The notes beneath the pieces are model-generated. The model was not told the DNA's origin and made no database searches. It worked only from the letters and a program-made list of their open reading frames with translations. From Nostoc sp. XA010 (GTDB lineage: Bacteria > Cyanobacteriota > Cyanobacteriia > Cyanobacteriales > Nostocaceae), in contig NZ_JAIVFX010000005.1 in NCBI RefSeq assembly GCF_020829625.1, positions 124,001 to 188,000 of the forward strand: a stretch of DNA of 64,000 bases, in the 5' to 3' direction. Of this stretch, positions 35,934 through 46,285 are shown piece after piece; within the stretch, counting starts at the first letter, position 1; every line of letters begins with the position of its first letter. A program made the position numbers and the translations under genes.

Positions 35934-37358
35934 ATGTCAAGGGTGACTGAAAAACCAAAGCCAAGTGAGCAGGCATTTAATCAAGAACAACCTAAAATTT
36001 GGTGGGGCATCGCTGTAGCCGTGCCAATAGTAATCGCTGCTGGGATACTAGGTACAGCTAAAATCGAGCAGTTAAGAAAATTAACTACATCTGCCCCCGT
36101 AATGCCATCTAGCAATAGCATTAGTGCTGTAGGGCGTTTGGAACCGCGAGGCGAAGTTGTTAAATTATCTGCGCCATCATCAGGATTAGCACCATCGTCA
36201 CGAATTCAGCAACTTCTGGTGAGAGAGGGTGAACAGGTAAAGCAAGGCCAAATTATCGCAATTTTGGATAACCGCGATACCCAAATAGCCGGACTACAAG
36301 AGGCAAAAGCCAAAGTGCAAGAAGCCCGTGCGAATTTAGCGCAAATTAGAGCCGGATCTCCAAGAGATATTCAAGCCCAAAGAGCAGTTATTGCTCGCCT
36401 ACAAGCGCAGTTAATTGGGGAAAGGAATGCAGGGCAAGCAACGATCGCGCGGATTGCAGCCCAGTTAAGTGGTGATAAACTTGTCCAACAAGCAACCGTG
36501 AATCGCTTAGAAGCTGAACTCAGTGGGCAAAGAGATGCGCTAAGAGCAACAGTTGCACGTATTCGAGCCGAACAGCGCAATGCTCAAGTCGATGCCGGAC
36601 GGTATGATTATTTATACAGAGAAGGTGCTATTTCTCAGCAAGAGCGGGACAGAAGACGCTTGAGTGCAGTAACTTCTAATCAACAGGTTGCTGAAAGCCA
36701 AGCTACGCTAAGGCAGACATTGGCAACCCTGCGACAGCAAATTGCCGAAGCCAGAGCTACTCAAATACAAAATTTAGCAACTTTGCAACAGCAGCTAATC
36801 GAAGCCAAAGTTAACCGTGATAAAACCGTAGCAACTTTGCAAAGACAAATCGATGAAGAAAAGGCCAAACTGAGTAGAATCTTAGACGTTAGTCCTACCG
36901 GTGTGCAAATAGCGCAAGCCCAAGTTAGTAATGCGATCGCAAATATCAGAAGAGCCGAAGCAGAACTAAAGTTAAGCTACGTTCAAGCACCAATTGCTGG
37001 AGAGATTTTAAAAGTTTACACCAAATCAGGCGAAGCGATCGGTGCAAACGGCATTGCTGAAATTGGACAAACTAGCCAAATGTTTGTCATTGCTGAAGTC
37101 GCTGAAGACAGTATTGGTAAAGTGCGTATTGGTCAAAACGCCACTATCAGCAGCGATAATGGAGCATTTAGCGGCGAATTAAAGGGAACTGTCACTGAAA
37201 TTGGCAGAAAAATTGGTAAAAAAGATGTCCTGAATACAGATCCAGCAGCAGATGTGGATGCCAGAGTCGTAGAAGTGAAAATTGCTCTGTCTCCAGAAGA
37301 TAGCCAGAAAGTTTCTGGTTTAACTTACGCCAAAGTTGTTGTCGATATTAATAACTAA
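35934..37358 (+). CDS. devB: DevB-family membrane fusion protein
   Basis: A 474-residue HlyD-like adaptor of a TolC-dependent exporter. The ATG at 35934 gives MSRVTEKPKPSEQ, one inner-membrane helix at about residues 23-41, then SAVGRLEPRGEVVKLSAPS, the DevB signature. A long coiled coil (residues about 105-325) with many Gln-rich heptads would reach through the periplasm. The C terminus has the lipoyl and beta-barrel parts (SYVQAPIAGEILKVYTKSG). DevBCA exports envelope glycolipids during heterocyst formation; several paralogues exist in Nostoc, so the exact cargo is uncertain. It is followed by devC and devA. Confidence 0.92.
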   Translation: MSRVTEKPKPSEQAFNQEQPKIWWGIAVAVPIVIAAGILGTAKIEQLRKLTTSAPVMPSSNSISAVGRLEPRGEVVKLSAPSSGLAPSSRIQQLLVREGEQVKQGQIIAILDNRDTQIAGLQEAKAKVQEARANLAQIRAGSPRDIQAQRAVIARLQAQLIGERNAGQATIARIAAQLSGDKLVQQATVNRLEAELSGQRDALRATVARIRAEQRNAQVDAGRYDYLYREGAISQQERDRRRLSAVTSNQQVAESQATLRQTLATLRQQIAEARATQIQNLATLQQQLIEAKVNRDKTVATLQRQIDEEKAKLSRILDVSPTGVQIAQAQVSNAIANIRRAEAELKLSYVQAPIAGEILKVYTKSGEAIGANGIAEIGQTSQMFVIAEVAEDSIGKVRIGQNATISSDNGAFSGELKGTVTEIGRKIGKKDVLNTDPAADVDARVVEVKIALSPEDSQKVSGLTYAKVVVDINN

Positions 37359-37529
37359 TCAAGTTCTTGGCGAGCAGTAATACCAATTTATGATTTGATA
37401 TTTTGGATTACAAATGTTCTGAATTAAGTTGCCTAATCAATTTTAAGCATTTTATAAATTCGAGCCAAGTCATCCGAATGAATTCAATGACAAATCTAAA
37501 ATTGCTAGCTGTGCTTGGATGCCTATAAA

Positions 37530-38684
37530 ATGAGTCAAAAAATCCCTCTGTCGTGGCTACAACTGACAAGAGAAAAAACTCGCCTAGCTGTGGCTTTAGC
37601 AGGAATTTCCTTTGCTGATATTTTAATGTTTATGCAACTCGGTTTCCGAGATGCCTTATATTATAGTAACGTTAGATTTCATAACAGCTTACAGGGCGAT
37701 ATTGTTTTAATCAATAGCCAATCCAGTGCTGTTCTGGCCATGAGAAGTTTTTCTCAAAGACGGTTATATAAAGCTTTAGAGTTACCCGCAGTACAATCGG
37801 TACATCCGATATATTTGGACTTTACAATCTGGAAAAATCCTGTAACAGGCCGCCCTCGTAGTATCCTGATATTTGGAATGAACCCAGAAACTAACATAGT
37901 TAACTTACCTGGAGTTCAGGAAAATTTAGATAAACTTAAACTGCCTGATGTAGTTCTATTTGATCGTTCTTCTAGAGTGGAATATGGCCCAATTACTGCT
38001 AATTATGACCAAGGAAAGACTGTAACAGCAGAAGTGCGAAGGCGGCGAATTAAAGTCGAAGGACTATTTACATTAGGTGCATCATTTGGTGCAGATGGTA
38101 ATTTAATTACGAGTGATATTAACTTTTTGCGGATATTCAATAATCGTCAAAAAGGATTAATTGATATTGGGCTAATTAGATTAAAGCCGGGAGCGGATGC
38201 TAACGTTGTTGCCCAAGAATTGCGAAAATATTTACCTAATGAAGTAAATGTTTTAACTAAGCAAGAATTTATTGATTTTGAGCGAAATTATTGGGCAAAT
38301 AGTACAGCTATTGGGTTTATCTTTACATTAGGGACTGTCATGGGTTTCATCGTGGGAACTGTGATTGTTTATCAAATTCTTTATACAGAAGTTGCAGATC
38401 ACTTAGCTGAGTACGCTACTCTTAAAGCAATAGGTTATACACAGAATTATTTATTAACCGTCATTCTTCAAGAGGCTTTGTTGTTAGCAGTTTTAGGATA
38501 TTTCCCTGGAATAGTTTTTTCTTTATTTATGTATAAAAGTGCCAGAGATGCAACACTTTTACCAGTTTTTATGAGTTTTGATCGGGCGGTAATGGTGTTG
38601 ATTTTAACTATGCTAATGTGCATTATTTCTGGTGCGATCGCAGTCCGCAAATTACGTTCTGCCGATCCAGCAGATATATTTTAA
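37530..38684 (+). CDS. devC: DevC-family ABC permease
   Basis: A 384-residue FtsX-like permease. The ATG at 37530 gives MSQKIPLSWLQLTREKTRLA; helix 1 is at about residues 20-40. A long periplasmic domain with RSILIFGMNPETNIVNLPG follows. Three C-terminal helices begin near residue 265 (FIFTLGTVMGFIVGTVIVY) and end before RKLRSADPADIF. It lies 171 bp downstream of devB and 126 bp upstream of devA, and works with both. Confidence 0.93.
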   Translation: MSQKIPLSWLQLTREKTRLAVALAGISFADILMFMQLGFRDALYYSNVRFHNSLQGDIVLINSQSSAVLAMRSFSQRRLYKALELPAVQSVHPIYLDFTIWKNPVTGRPRSILIFGMNPETNIVNLPGVQENLDKLKLPDVVLFDRSSRVEYGPITANYDQGKTVTAEVRRRRIKVEGLFTLGASFGADGNLITSDINFLRIFNNRQKGLIDIGLIRLKPGADANVVAQELRKYLPNEVNVLTKQEFIDFERNYWANSTAIGFIFTLGTVMGFIVGTVIVYQILYTEVADHLAEYATLKAIGYTQNYLLTVILQEALLLAVLGYFPGIVFSLFMYKSARDATLLPVFMSFDRAVMVLILTMLMCIISGAIAVRKLRSADPADIF

Positions 38685-38810
38685 TTAAGTCAATATTAAT
38701 TAAAATAAATTATTGAGAACTCTAGTTCATAATCAATAATTAAGAAAGCTTAATTATTGATAGGCGCTACAGTTAAGCTTCAAAACTGTTAACTTGTAAC
38801 TAATAAGAAT

Positions 38811-39521
38811 ATGATAGAAAAAGAGCCTGTAATTTCCATTAAAAATCTCAACCATTACTATGGCAAAGGGCCACTGAGAAAACAGATATTATTTGACATC
38901 AACCTAGAAATTTATTCAGGTGAAATTGTAATTATGACCGGGCCATCGGGTTCAGGCAAAACAACATTACTGAGCTTAATTGGTGGTTTGCGGTCTGTAC
39001 AAGAGGGAAGTTTAAAATTTTTAGGCGAAGAACTCGTTGGCGTCAGTCAAAATAAACTGGTGCAGATGCGACGCAATATTGGTTATATTTTCCAAGCTCA
39101 CAATTTGCTAGGGTTCTTGACAGCAAAGCAAAATGTGCAAATGGCTGTAGAATTGAATGATAATATTTCTAAAACAGAAGCAGTAGCTAAATCAAAAGCT
39201 ATGCTGGGGTCTGTGGGTCTAGAAGAACGAGTTGATTACTACCCAGATAATCTTTCTGGTGGACAGAAACAAAGAATTGCGATCGCTCGCGCCTTAGTGA
39301 ATCGTCCCCCACTAGTGCTAGCAGACGAACCAACAGCAGCATTAGACAAACAATCAGGGCGCGATGTCGTAGAAATAATGCAGAGTTTAGCCAAAAATCA
39401 GGGAACTACTATCTTATTAGTGACACACGACAACCGCATTTTAGATATAGCCGATCGCATCGTAGAAATGGAAGATGGTCTTTTAACCCGTAATTCCCCA
39501 AATGCAGTTATTCAGCCATGA
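38811..39521 (+). CDS. devA: DevA-family ABC ATPase
   Basis: A 236-residue ATP-binding subunit. The Walker A motif is GPSGSGKTTL (near residue 44), the Q-loop region is IFQAHNLLGF, the signature is LSGGQKQRIAIARAL (near 142) and Walker B is LVLADEPTAALD. It drives export through DevC and DevB. HNLLGFLTAKQNVQMA is the usual DevA/MacB-type sequence. It ends the three-gene cluster. Confidence 0.95.
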   Translation: MIEKEPVISIKNLNHYYGKGPLRKQILFDINLEIYSGEIVIMTGPSGSGKTTLLSLIGGLRSVQEGSLKFLGEELVGVSQNKLVQMRRNIGYIFQAHNLLGFLTAKQNVQMAVELNDNISKTEAVAKSKAMLGSVGLEERVDYYPDNLSGGQKQRIAIARALVNRPPLVLADEPTAALDKQSGRDVVEIMQSLAKNQGTTILLVTHDNRILDIADRIVEMEDGLLTRNSPNAVIQP

Positions 39522-39590
39522 TTTTAGTCATTAGTCATTTGTCCTTTGTGAATACCTAATGACTAATGACCAATGACTAATAACAACCAT
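39522..39590. repeat. tagtcat/atgacta heptamer repeats
   Basis: Copies of tagtcatt on one side face copies of aatgacta on the other, separated by ttgtcctttgtg, forming a loose inverted repeat between convergent genes. Confidence 0.7.
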
Positions 39591-39596
39591 AATTTA

Positions 39597-40415
39597 TTAT
39601 CTAGCCGAACCTGATTTTTTCATTCCAGGTTGGTTTGGCGAAGTTGGAGCATTTGGTTGGCGACTAGTACGAAAAGTCACATTCACGCCTTCATTTGATT
39701 GCTCCAGCACCAGTAGAGGCGTAGGTTTAGCCTTTTGATCCCAATGCATACTAGCAATCCGACCTTGAATTGTTGGTTGCCAACTATCCTCGTTTTCTAT
39801 GGGGCTTAGGTAAGTTTCTATACAGTCAATAATTTGACTAATAGTTGCAGAAGTCGCTTGCGTTGGTAACTTCATTAACCGGATTTGAATCCGAAATAGT
39901 ACTTTTTTTGCAGAGTTCCCTAGACTACCAGTTTCATACTCTACATCAAAAATTTCATCTACTTGCCGTCCAGCGCTATTAGCAATTCCGACTGATCCAA
40001 GTTGTGCTTGATTTGGACGCAGGGCTTGAGTAACTTTTTCTTTGATCTGAATCTTCACTTGATTAAGGATTGCAAAATGAAACACCTCCTCCGCCATCCG
40101 CATTCGCAGATAATCCAGGTTAAAGTCTCGTGAGTTGACCAAATCAGGATTAGTTTCCATTTTGCGAATCGTTTCCAGCGCCAGTTTAAATTTTTTCTCT
40201 AATTCTCGCGCACGGAATTGTTCAAACTTAAGTTTTTTCTCCAGCTTATCCTTCTGGAGCTTACTATATACAATCAAAGCAATCACCACTAAAGCCAGCC
40301 CTCCTGAAGTTACCAACAATAATGGTGGTATTTGAGGATTACTTGCTGGCACTTCCTGGGATGCCTTTTTAGTCTTTATCCCGGAGGATTGGGCAAGAAA
40401 CATCGAAGTGGACAT
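39597..40415 (-). CDS. Conserved cyanobacterial membrane protein with coiled coil
   Basis: A 272-residue protein from the ATG at 40415 (MSTSMFLAQSSGIKTKK); starts further upstream or at MFLAQ are possible. One membrane helix lies near residues 32-52 (LLLVTSGGLALVVIALIVY), then a charged coiled coil (about 55-90) and a mixed alpha/beta domain. The C terminus is Pro/Asn-rich and likely flexible. No enzymatic motif is seen. I recall homologues in other cyanobacteria without assigned function. Confidence 0.65.
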   Translation of the reverse strand: MSTSMFLAQSSGIKTKKASQEVPASNPQIPPLLLVTSGGLALVVIALIVYSKLQKDKLEKKLKFEQFRARELEKKFKLALETIRKMETNPDLVNSRDFNLDYLRMRMAEEVFHFAILNQVKIQIKEKVTQALRPNQAQLGSVGIANSAGRQVDEIFDVEYETGSLGNSAKKVLFRIQIRLMKLPTQATSATISQIIDCIETYLSPIENEDSWQPTIQGRIASMHWDQKAKPTPLLVLEQSNEGVNVTFRTSRQPNAPTSPNQPGMKKSGSAR

Positions 40416-40519
40416 GGTTGGAAACTGAAAAACTTGACTCCTGATGTTTAGGATGCCCAAATCTTCAATGCCATCTTGCTGTATGATTAATATTTTTTAC
40501 AGCCTTTTACAAACCACCT

Positions 40520-41311
40520 ATGTCTAGACATCAGAGCATCCTTGCCCTGTCTGAGTTTTCATCTACAAGCTTGAGCAATATTCGTCTTATAGCTACAGAT
40601 ATGGATGGCACTCTGACTAGACAAGGAAAATTTACTTCAGCGCTGCTGCAAGCTTTAGAGGATTTAGCGGCAGCTGATATTAAGGTGCTGATTGTCACAG
40701 GACGTTCTGCTGGGTGGGTAAGCGGATTGAGTGCGATTATGCCAGTGGCAGGTGCTATGGCAGAAAATGGCGGTTTGTACTTTCCACCTGGAAACCAGAA
40801 ACCAGTAGTCTTAACACCCATTCTCGATTTAGCTAAACATCGCCAGCACTTGGCTACAACTTTTGAGAATTTACAAACCAAATTTCCTCAAATCCAAGAA
40901 TCTGCTGATAATCGCTTTCGCATCACCGATTGGACTTTTGATGTAGCTGGTTTGCATCAAGACGAACTACAAACCTTAGAGAATCTCTGTCAACAAATGG
41001 GTTGGGGATTTACCTATAGCAACGTGCAGTGTCACATTAAACCCCAAGGGCAAGATAAAGCTGTGGGATTGTTGCAAGTATTGCGCGAATATTTGCCCCA
41101 GTACTCACCAGAACAAATTGTCACTGTTGGCGATAGCCCCAATGATGAAAGTTTATTTGATCAGCGTTATTTTCCTATTTCTGTAGGCGTGGCAAACGTA
41201 CTGGAATACGTGAATCAGTTGAAATATCTCCCTACTTATATTACTAACGCTGCCGAAGGGGAAGGATTTTGTGAGTTATCTAGTTATATTTTGAAAAGCT
41301 TGCACATCTAA
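40520..41311 (+). CDS. HAD superfamily hydrolase, subfamily IIB
   Basis: A 263-residue phosphatase with the motif I DMDGTLT near residue 28, motif II in VLIVTGRSAG, and the late motif VTVGDSPNDESLF with the metal-binding Asp pair. The cap between motifs II and III is of the IIB type, as in sucrose-phosphate and mannosyl-3-phosphoglycerate phosphatases and Cof proteins. A sugar phosphate is the likely substrate but cannot be named. Confidence 0.88.
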   Translation: MSRHQSILALSEFSSTSLSNIRLIATDMDGTLTRQGKFTSALLQALEDLAAADIKVLIVTGRSAGWVSGLSAIMPVAGAMAENGGLYFPPGNQKPVVLTPILDLAKHRQHLATTFENLQTKFPQIQESADNRFRITDWTFDVAGLHQDELQTLENLCQQMGWGFTYSNVQCHIKPQGQDKAVGLLQVLREYLPQYSPEQIVTVGDSPNDESLFDQRYFPISVGVANVLEYVNQLKYLPTYITNAAEGEGFCELSSYILKSLHI

Positions 41312-41383
41312 AGTTAGGGAAAACATAATCTCGTAGCACTGATTTTACAATCATCACGGCTACTGTATTTATTAGAAGTATCG

Positions 41384-42485
41384 CTACAAGGACATTTCTA
41401 AAAACCACTCATAACCTGCTTTAAACTGAGATTTACCATCTTGTTCGATTATGCTGCCATGCGCCATAATTACTCGTTCAAAATCCCAAGTGAGAAGCTG
41501 TTGAATTGACCATTTGACTTTGACTTTATCCTGAGTTGCAAATTTTTCCAATAACGATGGACGAAGTTGGTTGTAACCACCTATAAGTTTGGCTATTAAT
41601 CTTGTGCTTGGTGAACATTGATTATCAAAATGAAAAACTGTATCGGTGACAATTAAAGTTCTGCTTTTGATATGAAAAAAGACCCATTCATTGAGCGGTG
41701 AACATCCGCTAGTATCCAATGTGTTGAATCCTTGTACTAATAAATACTCAACCCCATCAATCAGGTGAATGCTGCGATCGCTAATAATTTGGTCGATTTG
41801 CAAATCTGGTCGTTTGCGCTCTAGACCAGACACTGCCCATAGTTTGGCACGAGGGTAATACAGCTTGAAGTCAGCAACAAATAAATGATGATACAAGTTG
41901 GGGACGACAATGAAAATCACAAAAACATCGCGGGTCGAGAGGATACGCCACTTGACAAAAGGTGCGTGGAGGAAACACGCCACGGGTGGTTTTAACCACC
42001 GTGAAAAATGATAGAATTAGTGATGTGAGTAGGAATAATCATCTACGCACTCGAAGTGTTTTGTAAGGAGCGACCCCTGATTTACCTCGTACCTGCACAA
42101 GTTGTAGCCCTGGGTAAACAAGTAATGGGAAAACATGGAGCGTACCGAACTGGCTTGTGATGAACTCCCAAAGCATTAATTGAATCCTAAGTAAGCGCAA
42201 TTGCAATACCTCTGGTACTGGTAGTTGTTTTGAGCGTCTAGGGGGATATTTGACTATCCCTTTTAAGCAAGTCTTAGAGAATCTGCGTGTCTTTAGACCG
42301 CAGAGTGTCAATTCTCCCAATTGATTTAGCTCATTGATAGTTGCGTCATCCATGGCAATAGGTGAGATAACCATTAATTTACCACTGGTCAGACGAATCA
42401 CAGTCATTCTCGTCCCTACTTCCAAGCCAAAATATTTTAGGGGTTGTTCAGCAACCCAAAGGTCGGTATCAATTGCTTTAAGCAT
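41384..42485 (-). pseudogene. DUF4336 gene split by an insertion
   Basis: The N-terminal 60 codons (MLKAIDTDLWVAEQPLKYFG...ATINELNQLGELT) come from 42306-42485. The remaining 175 or so (FIVVPNLYHHLFVADFKLYY to YEWFLEMSL) come from 41384-41914. Joined directly they give one DUF4336 protein of about 235 residues, a metallo-beta-lactamase-like family common in cyanobacteria. Between the halves lie 391 foreign bases that add stops. The first half now reads through the insert to a stop at 42039; the second half has no proper start. The gene is probably inactive. Confidence 0.85.
41915..42305. mobile_element. 391-bp non-autonomous element with hairpin ends (IS200/605-like)
   Basis: The insert interrupts DUF4336 between its Thr60 and the following Phe without an evident target duplication. 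Near the left end two hairpins lie side by side: gcgtg/cacgc (41964-41980) and cacgggtggtt/aaccaccgtg (41981-42003). Near the right end is tctgcg-gtct/agac-cgcaga (42282-42304). Imperfect hairpins close to both ends, no terminal inverted repeats and no duplication are the marks of IS200/IS605-derived elements. The 280-bp middle encodes no recognisable transposase. Confidence 0.6.
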
Positions 42486-42515
42486 GATAATTTTGCAGTT
42501 AGGGTCGTCGCTGGA

Positions 42516-43022
42516 CTATAAAAATTGCTGGACGCTGTAGTAAAGACAAGCCAGACTGCCGACGATATAAACTAACCAAGTTCCGAAAAAACCGATCGCC
42601 CTGCCCGGTGATGGGCCATAAGTCTGTATTAATCCCCAGGCATGGGCAATCCGAGCTAGTGTCAGTAGAGTACCTAGCATCCACAACAGTCCCCTCCCAG
42701 CCTGCATCCACTCTAGGGCAATTAGGAACATGAGGCTAAGGGGTACGTATTCTGTAAAGTTACCATGCGCTCGGATAGTACGCTGCAACGCCCCATCTTC
42801 TATGTTTTTCGTGAAAATAGATTGTTGTGTTATATTTTCCACAAACTCTGCCCAAGCATTCGGATGATCTAGGTAATTGGGCTGTGAAGCTACCTCAGAT
42901 GAAGATGCACCATGCCAAATCCGAGTACGGGTGCGTTCCATTGCCACTCGATAGGACAAACCCACAGCAAGTAGCCCATGACAGCCGATAAAGAAGGTTG
43001 AAATAGGAATCAGAACAGGCAT
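42516..43022 (-). CDS. MAPEG-family membrane protein
   Basis: A 168-residue protein with four hydrophobic helices. The MAPEG hallmarks are AMERTRTRIWHG-like residues after helix 1 and ...AHGNFTEYVPLSLMFLIALE before helix 2. Relatives conjugate glutathione to lipophilic compounds or reduce peroxides in membranes. The ATG at 43022 (MPVLIPISTFFIGCHG) is preferred over a TTG two codons upstream. It is divergently placed to the AraC regulator, which may control it. Confidence 0.85.
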   Translation of the reverse strand: MPVLIPISTFFIGCHGLLAVGLSYRVAMERTRTRIWHGASSSEVASQPNYLDHPNAWAEFVENITQQSIFTKNIEDGALQRTIRAHGNFTEYVPLSLMFLIALEWMQAGRGLLWMLGTLLTLARIAHAWGLIQTYGPSPGRAIGFFGTWLVYIVGSLACLYYSVQQFL

Positions 43023-43116
43023 TAGCAATCACTCGAATCAAAATTCTAACTTTGAAAATACCTGGCTGCAATTGTTACTGTCTTTTCAATTCTTGCGGAA
43101 TATCGAAATCTGCTTT

Positions 43117-44031
43117 ATGAATCTGCTAAAAGAGTTTTTGTTCAATCCCCCAGAACGGAAAATTCCCCTAGATCAGCCCCCATTAGAAGCTCTACCCCAG
43201 TGGGGACACTGGTTAGAAACACCAGAGTTGATGGTAGCAATCATTCCGCCAGGACATTTAGAAGTCAATATTCGCTCACCACTTAACCTTGTGGTAACCA
43301 GCTTTGGGGAAACTCGTGGGATTGCTGCTTTCAATACTGATCGACTGCAACCTTACCAAGCGCTACCAGGAGGTTTTGATATTGTGCCTCAAGGCAGTAC
43401 TTATAGTTCGGTGGAAGATGCTTCTTGTTTTGTGGTGTTTGGATATTCCCAATTTTTTCTAGAGCGAATAGTCAAAGTGGAAGCAGAGGGACAAAGAATT
43501 GAATTACAGCCAGGGCAAATTCCCAAGACTCATTGGGGCTTAAGTGCTGCGATCGCTATCCAAGAATTTTTTTATAATGGACAAATTGGTGGTGCATTTT
43601 ATTTAGAATCAGTTGCAACGACGGTGTTGGCACAGATTATTCACCGACGTTCAAACCTATCTAAACGGCTTAAACGTCCGCCAGAGTTTTTAGACCCAAA
43701 TTCGTTAAAGTTTGTCTTGGAATACATCAGAGCGCATCTATCCCAAGAACTTAACCTGAACCACATAGCTGGCACGGTAGGATTCAGTCCCTACCATTTT
43801 GCACGAGCATTTAAAGTCACAACTGGACTGTCGCCTTATCAATATGTCCTCCGGTGTCGGCTGGAACTTGCTCAACAACTGTTACAAAACCAAAGGCGAT
43901 CGCTGGCACAGGTAGCCGCAGAAGCCGGATTTGGCAACCAGAGTCACATGACATCTGTATTTCAACGAATGCTACACACAACTCCCAAGCGTTATCAGCA
44001 AGAAATGAGTAGTATTTTAGACCATACATGA
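43117..44031 (+). CDS. AraC-family transcriptional regulator
   Basis: A 304-residue regulator from the ATG at 43117 (MNLLKEFLFNPPER). The C-terminal 100 residues hold two helix-turn-helix units: LNLNHIAGTVGFSPYHFARAF and RRSLAQVAAEAGFGNQSHMT, then VFQRMLHTTPKRYQQ. The N-terminal part is a sensor domain of unknown ligand. It lies back to back with the MAPEG gene, about 95 bp apart, so that gene is the obvious target. Confidence 0.92.
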   Translation: MNLLKEFLFNPPERKIPLDQPPLEALPQWGHWLETPELMVAIIPPGHLEVNIRSPLNLVVTSFGETRGIAAFNTDRLQPYQALPGGFDIVPQGSTYSSVEDASCFVVFGYSQFFLERIVKVEAEGQRIELQPGQIPKTHWGLSAAIAIQEFFYNGQIGGAFYLESVATTVLAQIIHRRSNLSKRLKRPPEFLDPNSLKFVLEYIRAHLSQELNLNHIAGTVGFSPYHFARAFKVTTGLSPYQYVLRCRLELAQQLLQNQRRSLAQVAAEAGFGNQSHMTSVFQRMLHTTPKRYQQEMSSILDHT

Positions 44032-44249
44032 AAACGTTATGGCGTGCCCGATTGTTGAGTGGGCAGCCCTATTATCTCGCCCTCACTCTGCCAATCAATT
44101 TATAACTTTTCTATTGGGTTAACAGTGTGGGTCAACAGTCTGTGTTAACCTAGTAGGGTTAACTAATCTCGCACATCTGAGAATTCGGGTGTTTCCCACT
44201 TGGGGGATGCAACTTGGATGGAGGTTTAACCCGAATAGGAGTTAGAAAT

Positions 44250-45047
44250 ATGCCAGTAGTTTCATTGGCTCAAATGATGGAGTCAGGGGTTCACTTTGGG
44301 CATCAGACCCGGCGTTGGAACCCAAAAATGTCTCCTTACATTTATACTTCCCGCAATGGTGTGCATATTATCGACTTGGTGCAAACTGCCCAGTTGATGG
44401 ATAATGCTTACAATTACATGCGATCGCACGCAGAACAAGGGAAAAAATTTCTTTTTGTCGGCACCAAGCGCCAAGCAGCTGGAATTATTGCCCAAGAAGC
44501 CACCCGTTGCGGTTCCCACTATATTAACCAACGCTGGTTGGGCGGAATGTTGACCAACTGGGCGACCATCAAAACACGGGTAGACCGTCTGAAAGATTTA
44601 GAACGCCGTGAAGAAACTGGCGCACTAGATTTATTACCGAAAAAAGAAGCATCAATGCTACGTCGGGAAATGACGAAGCTCCAAAAATACTTGGGCGGCA
44701 TTAAAACAATGCGGAAAGTACCCGATATCGTGGTGATTGTAGACCAACGCCGGGAATATAACGCAGTTCAAGAATGTCAAAAGCTAAGTATTCCTATTGT
44801 GTCCATGCTGGATACAAACTGTGACCCAGATGTAGTAGATATCCCCATCCCAGCAAACGACGATGCTATCAGGTCAATTAAGCTGATAGTTGGAAAATTG
44901 GCGGATGCCATTTATGAAGGTCGTCACGGTCAGCTTGAGGCTGAAGATGATTACGAAGATTACGACGGCAGTGAGTATGACGATGACTACGAAGAAACCG
45001 AATATACTGACGCCGTAATTCCCGACGAGGAAGCAACAGACGAATAA
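44250..45047 (+). CDS. rpsB: Ribosomal protein uS2
   Basis: A 265-residue small-subunit protein. The ATG at 44250 follows AGGAG and gives [20 protein letters not shown], the normal start; an upstream frame is ignored. Motifs include [36 protein letters not shown] and [20 protein letters not shown]. The C-terminal 40 residues are an acidic tail ([19 protein letters not shown]), common in cyanobacteria. It is followed by tsf, the conserved pair. Confidence 0.97.
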   Translation: MPVVSLAQMMESGVHFGHQTRRWNPKMSPYIYTSRNGVHIIDLVQTAQLMDNAYNYMRSHAEQGKKFLFVGTKRQAAGIIAQEATRCGSHYINQRWLGGMLTNWATIKTRVDRLKDLERREETGALDLLPKKEASMLRREMTKLQKYLGGIKTMRKVPDIVVIVDQRREYNAVQECQKLSIPIVSMLDTNCDPDVVDIPIPANDDAIRSIKLIVGKLADAIYEGRHGQLEAEDDYEDYDGSEYDDDYEETEYTDAVIPDEEATDE

Positions 45048-45074
45048 GTAAAGCAGGGGTGAATTGTCCGAAGG

Positions 45075-45142
45075 AGGGCGGTGGCTGGCAGAGTAGCAGC
45101 AAGCCGCCCTAGCCTGCGGCAAATCGTAGGCTAAGGTAGAGA
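45075..45142 (+). other. Two intercistronic hairpins between rpsB and tsf
   Basis: Stem agggcgg (45075-45081) pairs with ccgccct (45104-45110). A second stem uses tagcct and aggcta just after. No T-tract follows either, so partial attenuation or RNA processing is more likely than termination. Confidence 0.45.
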
Positions 45143-45260
45143 CGAAAAAACTCATACCTCATAACTTCATTATTTTTTCTACCCCAGCCCTGAGTAAGAT
45201 AGAAATACTCAACACCCGTGAGCGATTACAACTCGAGGTCAAGTTAGGAATTGAGGCAAC

Positions 45261-46205
45261 ATGGCGGAAATATCTGCAAAACTCGTCCAAGAGCTACGCC
45301 AAAAAACTGGTGCCGGCATGATGGACTGCAAAAAGGCGCTGATAGAGACTGATGGCAACATAGAAGAAGCTATAGACTGGCTACGGAAAAAGGGCATTTC
45401 TAAGGCGGGCGCGAAAAGCGATCGCGTTGCGGCAGAAGGTCTAGTAGACACTTACATTCAGCCCGGTGGTCGGGTGGGTGTACTCATAGAAGTCAACTGC
45501 CAAACTGATTTTGTTGCTCGTAACGAGGCTTTTAAAGCTTTAGTTAAGAACCTAGCAAAGCAAGCAGCGACTGCTGATAGTGTTGAGTCTTTGTTGGCTC
45601 AACACTATATTGAACATGAAAGTGCAACTGTAGAAGAATTCATCAAGCAAACTATTGCTACGCTCGGTGAAAACATTCAAGTGCGTCGCTTTATCAATTT
45701 TGCACTAGCAGAAGGCACACAAGGTGTAGTAGACAGCTACATTCACACTGGCGGTCGAGTTGGTGTATTGGTAGAGCTGGGTGCTCAAACTGAGTCAGTG
45801 GCTACCAATCAAGAGTTCCAAGGCTTGGCACGGAATACTGCAATGCAAGTTGCGGCTTGTCCAAATGTTGAGTATGTGAGCGTAGACCAAATCCCCGCCG
45901 AAGTTGCCCAAAAGGAAAAAGATATTGAAATGGGCAAGGATGATTTGGCGAACAAGCCAGATAACATCAAAGAAAAAATTGTTCAGGGACGAATTGAAAA
46001 ACGCCTGAAAGAATTGACTTTGCTCGATCAACCTTACATTCGCGATCAAAGTATTTCCGTGGAAGACTTGGTGAAGCAAGCAAAGGCGCAATTAGGCGAA
46101 GAGATTCAAGTTACCCGCTTTGTCCGCTATATACTTGGCGAAGGCATTGAAAAGCAAGAAATTAGCTTTGCTGATGAAGTCGCTGCACAAATGGGTACTA
46201 AGTAA
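45261..46205 (+). CDS. tsf: Elongation factor Ts
   Basis: A 314-residue guanine nucleotide exchange factor for EF-Tu. The N-terminal domain has [20 protein letters not shown] and [20 protein letters not shown]. The core holds two related segments ([20 protein letters not shown] and [20 protein letters not shown]). The C terminus has the region [18 protein letters not shown]. It is longer than the minimal cyanobacterial form because both core halves are complete. It is co-transcribed with rpsB. Confidence 0.97.
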   Translation: MAEISAKLVQELRQKTGAGMMDCKKALIETDGNIEEAIDWLRKKGISKAGAKSDRVAAEGLVDTYIQPGGRVGVLIEVNCQTDFVARNEAFKALVKNLAKQAATADSVESLLAQHYIEHESATVEEFIKQTIATLGENIQVRRFINFALAEGTQGVVDSYIHTGGRVGVLVELGAQTESVATNQEFQGLARNTAMQVAACPNVEYVSVDQIPAEVAQKEKDIEMGKDDLANKPDNIKEKIVQGRIEKRLKELTLLDQPYIRDQSISVEDLVKQAKAQLGEEIQVTRFVRYILGEGIEKQEISFADEVAAQMGTK

Positions 46206-46210
46206 TACTT

Positions 46211-46275
46211 AGTCATTGGTCATTAGTCATTAGTCTTTAGCAAGAACAAAGGATAAAGGACAAATGACTAATGAC
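46211..46275. repeat. tagtcat/atgacta heptamer repeats
   Basis: The pattern repeats that at 39522-39590: tagtcattagtc on the left and aatgactaatgac on the right, around a caaaggataaaggac core. Confidence 0.7.
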
Positions 46276-46285
46276 TCTTTATTAA

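Noticed and set aside
44214..44249. Upstream extension of rpsB
   Set aside because: The ATG at 44250 has a good AGGAG and gives the universal S2 start; the extra residues are not S2-like.
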